Made by a program: the position numbers and the translations under genes | Assembly: GCA_964495375.1 (NCBI GenBank) | Contig: CAZBWM010000033.1 | Span: 3,070 to 67,069, forward strand | Reading direction: 5' to 3' | Length of the DNA: 64,000 nt | Source of the DNA: JAIESQ01 sp964495375 | GTDB taxonomy: Bacteria; Planctomycetota; Planctomycetia; Pirellulales; JAEUIK01 | Notes under the pieces: generated by a model | The model's database searches: none | Told to the model about the DNA's origin: nothing | The model's input: only the letters and a program-made list of their open reading frames with translations | Shown: one piece after another, positions 24,461 through 33,249 of the stretch | How the letters are laid out: every line of letters starts with the position of its first letter | How positions within the stretch are numbered: the stretch's first letter is position 1

Positions 24461-26326
24461 TCACTCCCCCTCCGCCGAATCGCTATCGCCGGGGCCCACC
24501 GGCACCGCGTCGAGCGTCTCGCCCAGCGGCAGCAGCACGTCGTACCAGCCGATCATCATTTCTTCCCAAGTCTGGTCCCCCCAGCGCACCGTCTCGGTCG
24601 GGTCGGGGTTCGCCGGGTTCTCGGTCGAGTTATCGAAGTGGGCCGTGCAACGCAGAATGCTCCCCTTCGGCAGCACGCGCGGCTCGTTCAACAGAAAGTG
24701 ATTCTGCCAGTTGAAGTCGTACCGCGGCACGTCGAGCAGAATTTCGCGCGAGCCGTCGGCCAGCTCCAGCTCGTAGCGGAACGACTTGCCCCGCAGGTGC
24801 ATGTGCGGAAAGAACGACAACAAGAGCGTGTCTTTGCCGAACTTGCGGGCCGAGAGCACCTCGTGATTGTCGGCCCCGGGCGGAATCGCAAACGTGTGAT
24901 TGCTGGCCGACGTGGTCACCAGCTCCTGCGTAATCGTCGAGGGATCTTTGACGAACACCAGGCCCACGCTGCTGCGGTCTTGCTGCGGCGTGCCGATCGG
25001 CGTGTAGTGCATCTGGAACACCAGCTTCGAGCCGGCGGGGATGCGCTTGGCCGCGTTCTCGGGCGCGACCATCGGCCGCGTGCCCGGCGCGTAGCCCACC
25101 AGAAAGTTGAAGCCCCGGCGATCCGCGCTCTTGGCCCCGTCGGGCGGGCGAATGAAGACAATAATGTGGTGTACCACGGCGCGATTGTCGGGCAGACACT
25201 CGGCCACGCGCACCCATTTGTCTTCGGTGAAGCCAGGATCGGTGACGAAGTATTTGTAGGCCACGGTCCCTTCGGCCGGCACGTCGAACGGCGTGTCCTG
25301 CATGTGCACCACCAGGTCGGGCGCCTGCGGCATTTGCCAGCCTTCGACAAACGTGGGCGCCGGGGGTAAGTCGGCCTCGTCACCGCGCGGCGCGCCGGCC
25401 GCCACCCAGGCGAACACCTGCTCGCGCTCTTCGTCAGTCAACCGGGCGTCGTTGCTGAAGTGGCCATGCTGCGGATCGGCGTGCCAAGGAGGCATGCGCC
25501 CCTCGCGCACCACTTCGGCGATCATCTCCGACCAGCCGGCCGCCTCGTCATAGCTGGTGAGCGCGAACGGGCCGATCTGCCCAGGCCGATGGCACTCGAC
25601 GCAGCGATTGTTGAAGATCCGCGCGATCTGATTCGAATAGGTGACCGTCGCCAGTTCATCGGCCGCGCGGGCGCGACCAATCAAGCAGCCGGTGCTGGCG
25701 GTTTGCGCAACTTCAATCGCCTGGCCGGCCAGTAACTGCTCGAGCGCCAAAGCCAGGTCGCGGCGCGTCGGCTGTGGTCGCTGGAAGCTGCCGCCCCGCT
25801 CGACGCCGAATTGATCGTCGATGCGGCCGGCATAGCGCACGCGGCGCTCGCCATCGAGCACGAACACCTCTGGCGTGCGTGATGCGCCCACGGCGTCGGC
25901 CACTTGCTGATTCCGGTCCTTCAACAGCGGCAACTCCACCGAGAACTGCCGCGCGAACTGGGCCAGCTCGCTGAGCGAGTCCTGCCGGTTGGCGTCGATC
26001 ACCAGGAACGTCACTCCCTTGGCTGCGAACTCTTTCGCCAGCTCGGTCAGCCGCGGAGCATACGCGCGGGCCAACGGGCATTCGACTCCCAGAAACGCCA
26101 GCACCACGGCCTTCGAATCTTTGAACTCGGCCAGCGACACTTCCTTGCCGCGATAGTCGCTCAGGGTGAAATCGGCGACTTGCCGGCCGAGCGAGGCAGG
26201 GGAGCTAGCCCCTGAGTCGTTGGCAGCTTCCGCCGCCGACGCGTGACTGGCTACCAGCGCTAGCGCCGCAACCAAGGTGAAGCAGGCCACCGACGACAAT
26301 CGCAGTTGAACGACGAGCCGTGTCAT
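24461..26326 (-). CDS. Redoxin - cytochrome c - copper monooxygenase-like fusion
   Basis: A 621-residue exported protein. A signal peptide (residues 1-~31) is followed by an AhpC/TSA redoxin domain (FTLSDYRGKEVSLAEF; single-Cys active site GVECPLARAYAP; TPEVFVLDGERRVRYAGRID). A c-type heme motif, CVECHRPGQIGPFAL, comes near the middle. The C-terminal domain resembles copper type II ascorbate-dependent monooxygenases: VVHHIIVFIRPPDG, VFQMHYTPIG and SFFPHMHLRGKSF supply His/Met ligands of the PHM type. It probably acts in the periplasm on an unknown substrate. ATG 26326 is preceded by GAGGTG. It is upstream of the PQQ propeller gene and probably in one operon. Confidence 0.88.
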   Translation of the reverse strand: MTRLVVQLRLSSVACFTLVAALALVASHASAAEAANDSGASSPASLGRQVADFTLSDYRGKEVSLAEFKDSKAVVLAFLGVECPLARAYAPRLTELAKEFAAKGVTFLVIDANRQDSLSELAQFARQFSVELPLLKDRNQQVADAVGASRTPEVFVLDGERRVRYAGRIDDQFGVERGGSFQRPQPTRRDLALALEQLLAGQAIEVAQTASTGCLIGRARAADELATVTYSNQIARIFNNRCVECHRPGQIGPFALTSYDEAAGWSEMIAEVVREGRMPPWHADPQHGHFSNDARLTDEEREQVFAWVAAGAPRGDEADLPPAPTFVEGWQMPQAPDLVVHMQDTPFDVPAEGTVAYKYFVTDPGFTEDKWVRVAECLPDNRAVVHHIIVFIRPPDGAKSADRRGFNFLVGYAPGTRPMVAPENAAKRIPAGSKLVFQMHYTPIGTPQQDRSSVGLVFVKDPSTITQELVTTSASNHTFAIPPGADNHEVLSARKFGKDTLLLSFFPHMHLRGKSFRYELELADGSREILLDVPRYDFNWQNHFLLNEPRVLPKGSILRCTAHFDNSTENPANPDPTETVRWGDQTWEEMMIGWYDVLLPLGETLDAVPVGPGDSDSAEGE

Positions 26327-26789
26327 CACCGCACCTCGCTTGAATCGCTTTGAGTTTGACTGCCGAGAGCTGGACGAGAATTGCTTATTTGCCACCGAGG
26401 GCACAGAGCTCACCGAGGAAATGCAGAGAGGGTAGTCGCTGAACAAGCTGAATTATTGTGACAGTATTTGTTGGACGGTATTTGTTGATCTGCCGCGCGA
26501 CGGGGACATGAAATCCCCCCTCAGTGTCCTCTGAGCCCTCTGTGGCTAAACTCCCCCGCTTTGCAGCACATCCCCGCTTGGTGGCCCCCCGGTCGGCTCC
26601 GATTCTACCGCGCCGGCCCACGCGACTCGAACATTTCGACAACGGGTCAGTCGTCCGAGGCCCCTCGTCCGAACGGTGTCAGGAACCGATTCAAGTGCGG
26701 GCCCTCAAATTGCTAACTGGCCGCTCGAATCGGTTCCTGACACCGTTCGGGCTGCCCGTTCACTCGACTGACCCGCTCCCCGAACTTCC
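26327..26789. other. Intergenic region with inverted repeats, no gene seen
   Basis: Contains CCACCGAGGGCACAGAGCTC near 26392 with a partly complementary TCTGAGCCCTCTGTGGC near 26530, two GTATTTGTTG words (26464 and 26477), and the long inverted repeat listed separately. Short open frames here have no recognisable product. Confidence 0.5.
26669..26750. repeat. 24-bp perfect inverted repeat, family R4
   Basis: Arms at 26669-26692 and 26727-26750 are perfect complements (core GGTGTCAGGAACCGATTC), with a 34-base spacer. A partial copy, GGTTCCTGACACCGTCGG, is at about 41004-41021. The shape is that of REP/BIME-like elements mobilised by RAYT-type (Y1) transposases; no such transposase gene is in the window. 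It could also fold as a terminator for ruvB. Confidence 0.85.
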
Positions 26790-27824
26790 CTACTCGAACA
26801 ACTCCGCCTGGCCGTCGGGCTCAGGCTTTGGCGGGCTGGTCCCCAGGTGCCGGTAGCCAGCCTCGGTGAGCCGCCGCCCGCGGGGGGTGCGAACAATCAG
26901 TTCTGCCCGCAGCAAGTAGGGCTCGAGCTCGTCGCTCAATGTGTCGACGGCCGTGTTCATGGTGTGGGCGACCGCTTCGACTCCGGCCGGCCCCCCGCCG
27001 AAGACGCGCAGCAACGTCTCCAGATACTTGCGGTCCTGCGAGTCGAGCCCCAGCAGGTCGACCCCCTGCATGTCGAGGGCCGCTTCGGCCACATGGCGCG
27101 AGATGTTGCCGTCGGCCCGGCTCGTGGCATAGTCGCGCACCCAGCGCAGGCGGTTGTTGGCGATTCGCGGCGTGCTACGGCTGCGGCCTGCGATCAGCTC
27201 GCACGCGTCGTCGCTGATCTTCACGCGCAGCTTATTGGCGCTGCGGCGCACGATCTCGGATAGCTCGGCCAGCGAGTAGAAATCGAGATGCTCGCGCATG
27301 TGGAAGCGGTCGCGTAACGGCGCCGACAACAGGCCCGTGCGCGTCGTCGCCCCGATCAGGGTGAACGGCTTGAGCTGCATGTTGATCGTGCGGGCGTTGA
27401 CCCCTTCGCCCAGCGCGATGTCGATGCGGAAATCTTCCATCGCCGGATAGAGGAACTCTTCGACCGCCTTGGGCAAGCGGTGAATCTCGTCGATGAACAG
27501 CACCGAGCCTTCGCTGGCGTTGGTGAGATAGGGGATCAAATCCTTGGGGGCCGACAGCGCCGCGCCGCTGGCAATCTGCAGCGGCACCCCCAGATCGCGC
27601 GGGATGACCGTGGCGAACGTGGTTTTGCCCAAGCCGGGGGGGCCGTCGAACAGGATGTGCCCCAGTGGCTCGCTCCGCTTGCGGGCGGCGTCGACTGCGA
27701 TCTCGATCCGCGCGTAGACCTCGCGCTGGCCGACGATCTCGGTCATCCGCTGCGGCCGCAGGAAGCGATCTTCCTCGACGGCGGCGGGCGTTGTGTCTTC
27801 CTTGAGAACGGTTTCGCGGACCAT
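26790..27824 (-). CDS. ruvB: Holliday junction branch migration helicase RuvB
   Basis: A 344-residue AAA+ motor of the RuvABC resolvasome. Walker A GPPGLGKTT and Walker B FIDEIHRL are intact, sensor 1 is IGATTRTGLLSAPLRDRF, and the C-terminal winged-helix domain carries the RTPRGR motif used for DNA contact. Length is normal. ruvA and ruvC are not adjacent. No SOS box could be identified upstream (27825-27900). Confidence 0.97.
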   Translation of the reverse strand: MVRETVLKEDTTPAAVEEDRFLRPQRMTEIVGQREVYARIEIAVDAARKRSEPLGHILFDGPPGLGKTTFATVIPRDLGVPLQIASGAALSAPKDLIPYLTNASEGSVLFIDEIHRLPKAVEEFLYPAMEDFRIDIALGEGVNARTINMQLKPFTLIGATTRTGLLSAPLRDRFHMREHLDFYSLAELSEIVRRSANKLRVKISDDACELIAGRSRSTPRIANNRLRWVRDYATSRADGNISRHVAEAALDMQGVDLLGLDSQDRKYLETLLRVFGGGPAGVEAVAHTMNTAVDTLSDELEPYLLRAELIVRTPRGRRLTEAGYRHLGTSPPKPEPDGQAELFE

Positions 27825-27956
27825 CGACCTGCGCTCGGGCGGAACAATTCGCCAGTTCGTTTACAGTGAACACTTGTAGACTGCCGGCCGTCAATATATC
27901 AGATTGATCTATCGCGGCGGGAGACGAACCACAAGGTACGGCGGTTGGAAGCGAAG

Positions 27957-27986
27957 TAAGCCCACCGATTGCAATCGGTGGGCTTA
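27957..27986. promoter_or_regulatory. 30-base perfect palindrome upstream of the serine hydrolase gene
   Basis: TAAGCCCACCGATTG and its exact complement with no loop. It lies 43 bases before the ATG at 28029, between divergently transcribed ruvB and the hydrolase gene. It could be a dimeric-regulator operator, a cruciform/hairpin in the leader mRNA or an intergenic repeat; nothing else in the window matches it. Confidence 0.55.
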
Positions 27987-28028
27987 GCGGTTCACGTACC
28001 TATTACCTGGTCATAGGGAAGTGATTTC

Positions 28029-29648
28029 ATGGGCTCAAGCAATTCATTTCGTCACCTGCTGGCAGCATGGTTACTCGTCTCCGTTGCGAGTGCCTCTGTC
28101 TCGGCGGCCGATCCCGCTGAACCCCAGCCCAATGCTCTGGCCCCCGCGGGCCTGCACGATTTCGACCAGCGGGTTGCCAAACTCATTCAGCCGCTCGCCG
28201 ACGAGCAGATCGTGGCGGCCCTGGCGATCGGCGTGATCGACGGCCGGGCAGTCGACGCGCAAGACGCGTCCAAAGCACTCGCCCCATCGGCCGACGACCG
28301 TGGGCCTGTGCACCTCGCTCGCTTTGGCGGGGCGGCCACGCGCTGGTACTTCATCGGCCGCGTCAACGACGACAGCCCGCGTGCTCCCGATCGCAACACG
28401 CTCTTTGAGATCGGCTCCGTCAGCAAGACGTTCACCGCGCTCTTGCTGGCCGATATGGTCGAGCGCGGCGAAGTGTCGCTCGACGACCCGGTGCAGAAGT
28501 ACTTGCCGGCCGACGTGCCCACCACCTCGCGCGATGGCAAGCAGATCACCCTCGTGCAGTTGGCCACACACACCTCGGGCTTGCCGCGGATGCCGAGCAA
28601 CTTCACGCCGACCGACCTCGCCAACCCGTATGCCGATTACGACGAACAGAATCTGTACGAATACTTTCGTAAGGCCCGCCGGTTGCGCGAGCCCGGCGGT
28701 AAGCCGGCGTACAGCAACTTGGGGATGGGCCTGCTGGGGCACGCCTTGGCACTGGCCGCGGGCAAACCGTACGAGCAACTGATTGAAGAGCGCATCTGCC
28801 GGCCACTCGGCATGACGCGCACGCGGATCGCGCTCGACGACGCGCTGCGGGCCGACTTGGCTCAGGCTCACGATGGTGACGGCGCCGCGGTCAAGCCGTG
28901 GGATCTCAACGTGCTGGCCGGCGCCGGCGGCATCCGCAGCGATGCGTTCGACATGTTGGCCTACTCGGCCGCGCAATTGGCACTCGTCGATACTCCGCTC
29001 AAGAAGGCGATCGCGTTGTCGCACGAGCGGCGCGTCGATAGCGGAAATGGCGACGGCGCCGTCGCCCTGGCCTGGCACATTCTGCCCGACGGCAAAACGA
29101 TCATGCATAACGGTCAGACCGGCGGCTATCACGCGATCGTGGCGCTGCGTCCTGACCTCAAGCTCGGTGTTGTCGTGCTGGCCAGCACCGCCTGGCAAGG
29201 GGTCGATCTGGTGGGCTACGGGCTGCTGTCGATGCTCCAGGGGCGCAGGCCGGGCCCGCTGCCGTATCGGCACATGGCGAAGCTCTCGCCCGAGGCCCTC
29301 GATCGATTCGTCGGCAACTTTGAGATGACGGGCGTGCCGGCCGTGATGAAGATCCGCCGCGACGGTGAGCGGCTGTTCGCGCAACTTACCGGCCAGCCCG
29401 AGGTGCGGGTCTACCCGGCGTCGGAGAAAGAACTGTTCTATCGCGTGGTCGAAGCGCGGCTGGAGTTTGGTGCGGTTGAGCAAGCCGCGGATGCAGACGC
29501 CGTGAAACCGGACGCAGCGGATGTAGTGATACCGGAGGCCGAACCATCAGAAGACGGCCCGTATCCTGGCTTCGTGTTATTCCAGAACGGCCAGCGCGTG
29601 CCGGCGAAACGGGTGGAAGAGAAGACCGAGGAGGCGAAGTCGGAGTAA
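28029..29648 (+). CDS. Exported serine beta-lactamase-family hydrolase (class C-like)
   Basis: A 539-residue protein with a signal peptide (residues 1-~27, ending ASVSAA). It is a class C/penicillin-binding-protein-like serine hydrolase: SVSK (S-x-x-K nucleophile box) near residue 139, YSN as the Y-x-N box in GKPAYSNLGMGLLG, and HNGQTGGYH as the third (H/K-x-G) box. A C-terminal ~120-residue extension with VGNFEMTG resembles the lipocalin-like tails of such enzymes. It may be a D-alanyl esterase, peptidase or beta-lactamase; the family is too broad to choose. GGGAAG precedes ATG. Confidence 0.88.
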   Translation: MGSSNSFRHLLAAWLLVSVASASVSAADPAEPQPNALAPAGLHDFDQRVAKLIQPLADEQIVAALAIGVIDGRAVDAQDASKALAPSADDRGPVHLARFGGAATRWYFIGRVNDDSPRAPDRNTLFEIGSVSKTFTALLLADMVERGEVSLDDPVQKYLPADVPTTSRDGKQITLVQLATHTSGLPRMPSNFTPTDLANPYADYDEQNLYEYFRKARRLREPGGKPAYSNLGMGLLGHALALAAGKPYEQLIEERICRPLGMTRTRIALDDALRADLAQAHDGDGAAVKPWDLNVLAGAGGIRSDAFDMLAYSAAQLALVDTPLKKAIALSHERRVDSGNGDGAVALAWHILPDGKTIMHNGQTGGYHAIVALRPDLKLGVVVLASTAWQGVDLVGYGLLSMLQGRRPGPLPYRHMAKLSPEALDRFVGNFEMTGVPAVMKIRRDGERLFAQLTGQPEVRVYPASEKELFYRVVEARLEFGAVEQAADADAVKPDAADVVIPEAEPSEDGPYPGFVLFQNGQRVPAKRVEEKTEEAKSE

Positions 29649-29658
29649 ATTTCGGCCG

Positions 29659-29937
29659 CTACTCAGTGTGCTCGATCGACCACACCTCGGTGCCAATCGG
29701 TACGTCGGCTTTCGTGAGACCTTTGAGCAGGATGACGATTAGGTGATTGGGATTGGGATTTGGAAGCTCGATGCCACCGATCGGAACGACAGTATCAGTC
29801 CCATCGGGCTTTCTCAGCCGAATCAAATCGCCGACCATAAAGCGCTCGTCGTCGATTGGCTGGAAGCCCGGGACCGGAACAAGTCCATGTTCCGCGATCT
29901 CAAATCGATCCTCAACGACAAACAGCAATCGCGCCAT
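29659..29937 (-). CDS. Small EF-Tu-domain-2-like beta protein
   Basis: A 92-residue beta-rich protein. MARLLFVVEDRFEIAEHG, VPVPGF, VGDLIRLRKPDG, VPIGGIEL, HLIVILLKGLTKADVPIG and GTEVW follow the order of translation-factor domain 2 (where the last part reads LLLRGVxKxDIxRG), so it is probably a stand-alone OB-like barrel. The start at 29937 is preferred over 29958 because it matches the fold's first strand. Function unknown. It is convergent with the hydrolase gene, with only 10 bases between stops. Confidence 0.65.
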   Translation of the reverse strand: MARLLFVVEDRFEIAEHGLVPVPGFQPIDDERFMVGDLIRLRKPDGTDTVVPIGGIELPNPNPNHLIVILLKGLTKADVPIGTEVWSIEHTE

Positions 29938-30284
29938 CGAACTTCCCCGCTCCGCCAATCAGATCGCTTGCTCGGAAATCCGCGCTCTCCGCGGCTCCGC
30001 GTGAGCCAATTCTAGGCGCCATTCGACGCGCTATTTCAAGCTCGCTGTCGCTAGCGGACCAGCCAGCACGCCAGCAACCCACCAAAATTCCCCGCGTTTC
30101 CGCCCTTTCCTAGCCGCCCAGGGCCAATTTGCTCTTGCCAAGCTCGCCAGTATCCACAACAGTGCCGCTACGGCTGGCTGCGCGCCGCCGAATAACCGTG
30201 TACCCCCGAGGGCTATGAACACGGTTTCACGGACGAAAACACCGCGCGCCGCCGCGCGAACTGCCAGCAGGGAGGAAGTGGCCG
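29938..30284. other. Intergenic region upstream of fabA
   Basis: No gene seen. An inverted repeat AACCGTGT (30194-30201) / ACACGGTT (30219-30226), with a 17-base spacer, is centred 75 bases before the fabA start and is a candidate operator or leader hairpin. GGGAGGAAG at about 30270 is the fabA ribosome-binding site. Confidence 0.4.
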
Positions 30285-30800
30285 ATGACCAAAACGTCCT
30301 ACGACGAAAAGGACGTCTTGCACCTCTGCGTGCACGATCCCGAGAACAAGGTGCGGCGATTGCCTGCGCCGCCGCTGTTGATGTTCGATCGCATCCCCGA
30401 AATCCACATGGATGGTGGCCAATTCGGCAAGGGGTATATCGTCGCCGAGAAGGACGTCCTCTTCAAAGAGTGGTTCTTCTTCTCGCACTTCGAAGGCGAC
30501 CCGGTGATGCCCGGCGTGCTGCAGCTCGATGCCATTCTGCAGTTGGCCGGCTTCTTCTTGATGCACCGTGGGTTCGACGGCCGCGGCCGGGCCTTGCGCG
30601 CCGGCAAGCTGACGTTCCGCGAGCAGGTCCGTCCGCATCACAAGCTGGTCAGCTACCGGCTCGACTTCAAGAAGATCACCGAACGGCCGACGCCGATCGC
30701 GTTCGCCGAAGCGTCGGCCTACGTCGATGGCACGCTCTCGGTTGAAGTCAGTGGCATCATGGTGGGGCTCTTCGGCAACTTGGATTACGAGTACCCATGA
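30285..30800 (+). CDS. fabA: 3-hydroxydecanoyl-ACP dehydratase/isomerase-like protein (FabA type)
   Basis: A 171-residue hot-dog-fold dehydratase of fatty acid synthesis. The active-site segment reads HFEGDPVMPGVLQLDAILQL: the catalytic His is followed by Asp, as in FabA, where FabZ enzymes have Glu. The length matches FabA. FabA dehydrates 3-hydroxyacyl-ACP and isomerises the trans-2 double bond to cis-3, starting unsaturated fatty acid synthesis. Its stop overlaps the start of the ketosynthase gene (ATGA, 30797-30800), the usual fabA-fabB arrangement. Confidence 0.9.
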   Translation: MTKTSYDEKDVLHLCVHDPENKVRRLPAPPLLMFDRIPEIHMDGGQFGKGYIVAEKDVLFKEWFFFSHFEGDPVMPGVLQLDAILQLAGFFLMHRGFDGRGRALRAGKLTFREQVRPHHKLVSYRLDFKKITERPTPIAFAEASAYVDGTLSVEVSGIMVGLFGNLDYEYP

Positions 30801-32041
30801 CGCAAACGCAAGTCGCGGTCACTGGTTTCGGAGTGCTCAGCCCCTTGGGGCGCGGCCTGGCAGAAAACGCCGCCGCGCTGCGGGCCGGCAAGTCGGGCGT
30901 CATTTCGCGCCGACCCGAATGGAGCGATGCCGGGCTGCGCTCGCAGATCTCGGGCAACGTCGAGACCGAGTCGCTGCGCGAACAATTCGATCGCAAGCAG
31001 AACCGCTTTCTCTGCGACCCGGCCCTGTTGGCCGCTGCGGCCATGGCGGACGCCATCGCTCATGCCGAACTGTCGAAGGCCGAAGTGCAAGACCCACGCA
31101 CCGGAGTGGTGGTGGGGACCGGCGCGGGGGCCAGCATGCCCGACGCCGTGGCGCTTGGCGAGCGCCTCAAAGCGCGCGGCGGCTCGAAGGTCGGCGCGTA
31201 TCAGGTTCCTCTGATCATGGGCTCGTCGCTGTCGGCCAACCTGGGCACGATCTACCAGATTCATGGTCACTCGTACTGCATGACGAGCGCCTGCTCGACG
31301 TCGGCCCACACGATCATGCAGGGGCTGGATCTGATCCGCAGCGGGCGGCAAGACCGCGTCTTTGCGGGCGGATCGGAAGACGTCAACACGGTGTCGGCCT
31401 CGGCGTTCGACGGCATGGGCGCGCTGTCCAGCGCCTTCAACGACGAGCCCCAGCGCGCCTCGCGACCGCTGGACAAAGCCCGCGATGGATTCGTCTTCTC
31501 GGGCGGGGCTGGCATTCTCGTGCTCGAGAACCTGGAGATCGCCAAAGCCCGCGGCGCGAAAATCTGGGCGATCGTCGAAGGAGCCGGCGCCACGTGCGAC
31601 GGCGAAGACATGGTCGTGCCCAATGGCATCGGCGCCCAGGCCGCCATGAAACTGGCGCTCGAGGATGCGGGCCTGACCCGCGAGCGCATCGACTACGTCA
31701 ACCTGCACGGCACGTCGACCCCCGTGGGAGATGCCAAAGAAATCGACGCCTTGCGAGCGGTGTTCAGCGCGAAGATGCCACCATTTTCGTCGACCAAATC
31801 GATGACCGGGCACGGGTTGGGCGCGGCCGGCGCGCTCGAAGCGATCTTTTGCATCTTGATGATGCACGAGAACTTTCTGGCGCCGAACATCAATCTCGAA
31901 GACCCCGACCCCGTCGTGGCCGACTTGCCGGTGGTGCGCGAAGCACGCCGTGCAGAGGTCGCCTACGCGCTGTCGAACTCATTCGGCTTCGGCGGCACGA
32001 ATTGCAGCCTGATCTTATCGCACCCCGAGCGGCGGGGATAA
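30797..32041 (+). CDS. fabB: 3-oxoacyl-ACP synthase I (FabB type)
   Basis: A 414-residue condensing enzyme. The nucleophile Cys lies in MTSACSTSAHTIMQGLDLI, followed by the two His motifs NLHGTSTPVGD and SMTGHGLGAAGALEA; the catalytic Cys-His-His triad is therefore complete. The sequence around the Cys is closer to FabB than to FabF. It extends the cis-3-decenoyl-ACP made by FabA. It is the last gene of the pair; two R2 palindromes follow. Confidence 0.93.
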   Translation: MTQTQVAVTGFGVLSPLGRGLAENAAALRAGKSGVISRRPEWSDAGLRSQISGNVETESLREQFDRKQNRFLCDPALLAAAAMADAIAHAELSKAEVQDPRTGVVVGTGAGASMPDAVALGERLKARGGSKVGAYQVPLIMGSSLSANLGTIYQIHGHSYCMTSACSTSAHTIMQGLDLIRSGRQDRVFAGGSEDVNTVSASAFDGMGALSSAFNDEPQRASRPLDKARDGFVFSGGAGILVLENLEIAKARGAKIWAIVEGAGATCDGEDMVVPNGIGAQAAMKLALEDAGLTRERIDYVNLHGTSTPVGDAKEIDALRAVFSAKMPPFSSTKSMTGHGLGAAGALEAIFCILMMHENFLAPNINLEDPDPVVADLPVVREARRAEVAYALSNSFGFGGTNCSLILSHPERRG

Positions 32042-32066
32042 CGCGGAAGCAGCGTCACGACTACCT

Positions 32067-32172
32067 GTTAGCCGCGGAGCTTGCTCCGCGCGCTAGCTCG
32101 GGCGGCGTTGTTTCACAATTGAAGTCGCGACGTCGATCGAGCTAGCGCGCGAGATAAATCCCGCGGCTAACG
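32067..32172. repeat. R2 palindromic units as an inverted pair
   Basis: Unit 1 (32067-32100) begins GTTAGCCGCGGAGCTTGCTC and ends CGCGCTAGCTCG. Unit 2 (32139-32172) is the inverse, GAGCTAGCGCGCGAGATAAA to CGCGGCTAACG. They are separated by 38 bases containing TTTCACAATTGAAGT. The pair sits between convergent genes and has the same plan as 35579-35690. Confidence 0.85.
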
Positions 32173-32226
32173 AATCTCTCGGGCGAGATTTGGACTAGAG
32201 TCGTACCCGCCCGCGGCCAGTAGCCC

Positions 32227-33249
32227 TTACGCCGCCCGTGCGTCGAAGCGGCCGAAGACCATCCGGCCGGCGCTGGTTTGCAGCACGCTGGTAACCGTGA
32301 TGCGGATGGTCTTGCCCACCTGCTCGCGGCCGGCCTCGATGACGACCATGGTGCCGTCGTCGAGGTAGCCCACGCCTTGCCCCGGCTCTTCCCCCGGTTT
32401 GACGACGCGCACTTCGAGTGCTTCGCCCGGCAAGAAGACCGGCTTCAGCGCGTTGGCGAGATCATTGAGATTGATCACGCCGACTTCGTGCAGTTGGGCC
32501 ACTTTGTTGAGGTTGTAGTCGCCGGTGATCACCTTGGCGTTGAGGTGCTTGGCCAAGAGGATCAGCTTGAGATCGACCGGCTGATCGACGATCTCTTGCG
32601 GCTCGCGCTCGTAGATCGACAGGTCGACGCCGGTCATCGTCCGCAGCCGATTGAGGATGTCGAGCCCCCGGCGACCGCGGCCCCGGCGCAGGCGATCGGA
32701 GCTGTCGGCCACGCCTTGCAATTCGGCCAGCACGAAACGCGGAATGATCAACTGACTGTCGAACAGCCGCGTCTCGATGATGTCGGCAATCCGCCCGTCG
32801 ATGATCGCGCTGGTGTCGAGCACGAAGGGCTTCAGCCCCTTCACTTCGCGGGCGAACTCGACATACGGAATAATGAAGCGGAAATCGTCGCGCGTCTGTA
32901 GCAGCAGACTGATGCACAAGTAACAAAGCACGAGGCCGGTCACCAGTTGCAGCGCTTCGCGCACGCTGCGATCGATCGGTAGCGGCGTTGTCGCCAGATA
33001 GACCGCATACGACAACAGCAGCCCGACGATCAGCCCGAAGTAGACGGCCGAAATCGTGTCGAGCCGCTTACGGCGCACCGAGACATCGATGGCGATCACG
33101 CCCACCGCGATACCGATCACGGCCAACAGCACGGCCACCGGGTGGTCGTCGACCGGCAGCCGGATCGGCGCATTGCTCCCCTTGACGATCCAGACCCCAA
33201 GCCCGGCCGCCACGGCGACAAAAACAATTCGCAACACCCACAGGGCCAT
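32227..33249 (-). CDS. PIN-TRAM domain membrane protein (YacL-like)
   Basis: A 340-residue protein with four N-terminal hydrophobic helices (residues ~1-125), then a PIN nuclease domain whose first acidic strand is FVLDTSAIIDGRIADI and whose later acidic strand is KVITGDYNLNKVA. A C-terminal TRAM-like OB domain follows (GYLDDGTMVVIEAGREQVGK). It is likely a membrane-tethered RNA-binding or ribonuclease protein; homologues in Firmicutes are called YacL. Transcribed alone, with the start at 33249. Confidence 0.9.
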   Translation of the reverse strand: MALWVLRIVFVAVAAGLGVWIVKGSNAPIRLPVDDHPVAVLLAVIGIAVGVIAIDVSVRRKRLDTISAVYFGLIVGLLLSYAVYLATTPLPIDRSVREALQLVTGLVLCYLCISLLLQTRDDFRFIIPYVEFAREVKGLKPFVLDTSAIIDGRIADIIETRLFDSQLIIPRFVLAELQGVADSSDRLRRGRGRRGLDILNRLRTMTGVDLSIYEREPQEIVDQPVDLKLILLAKHLNAKVITGDYNLNKVAQLHEVGVINLNDLANALKPVFLPGEALEVRVVKPGEEPGQGVGYLDDGTMVVIEAGREQVGKTIRITVTSVLQTSAGRMVFGRFDARAA

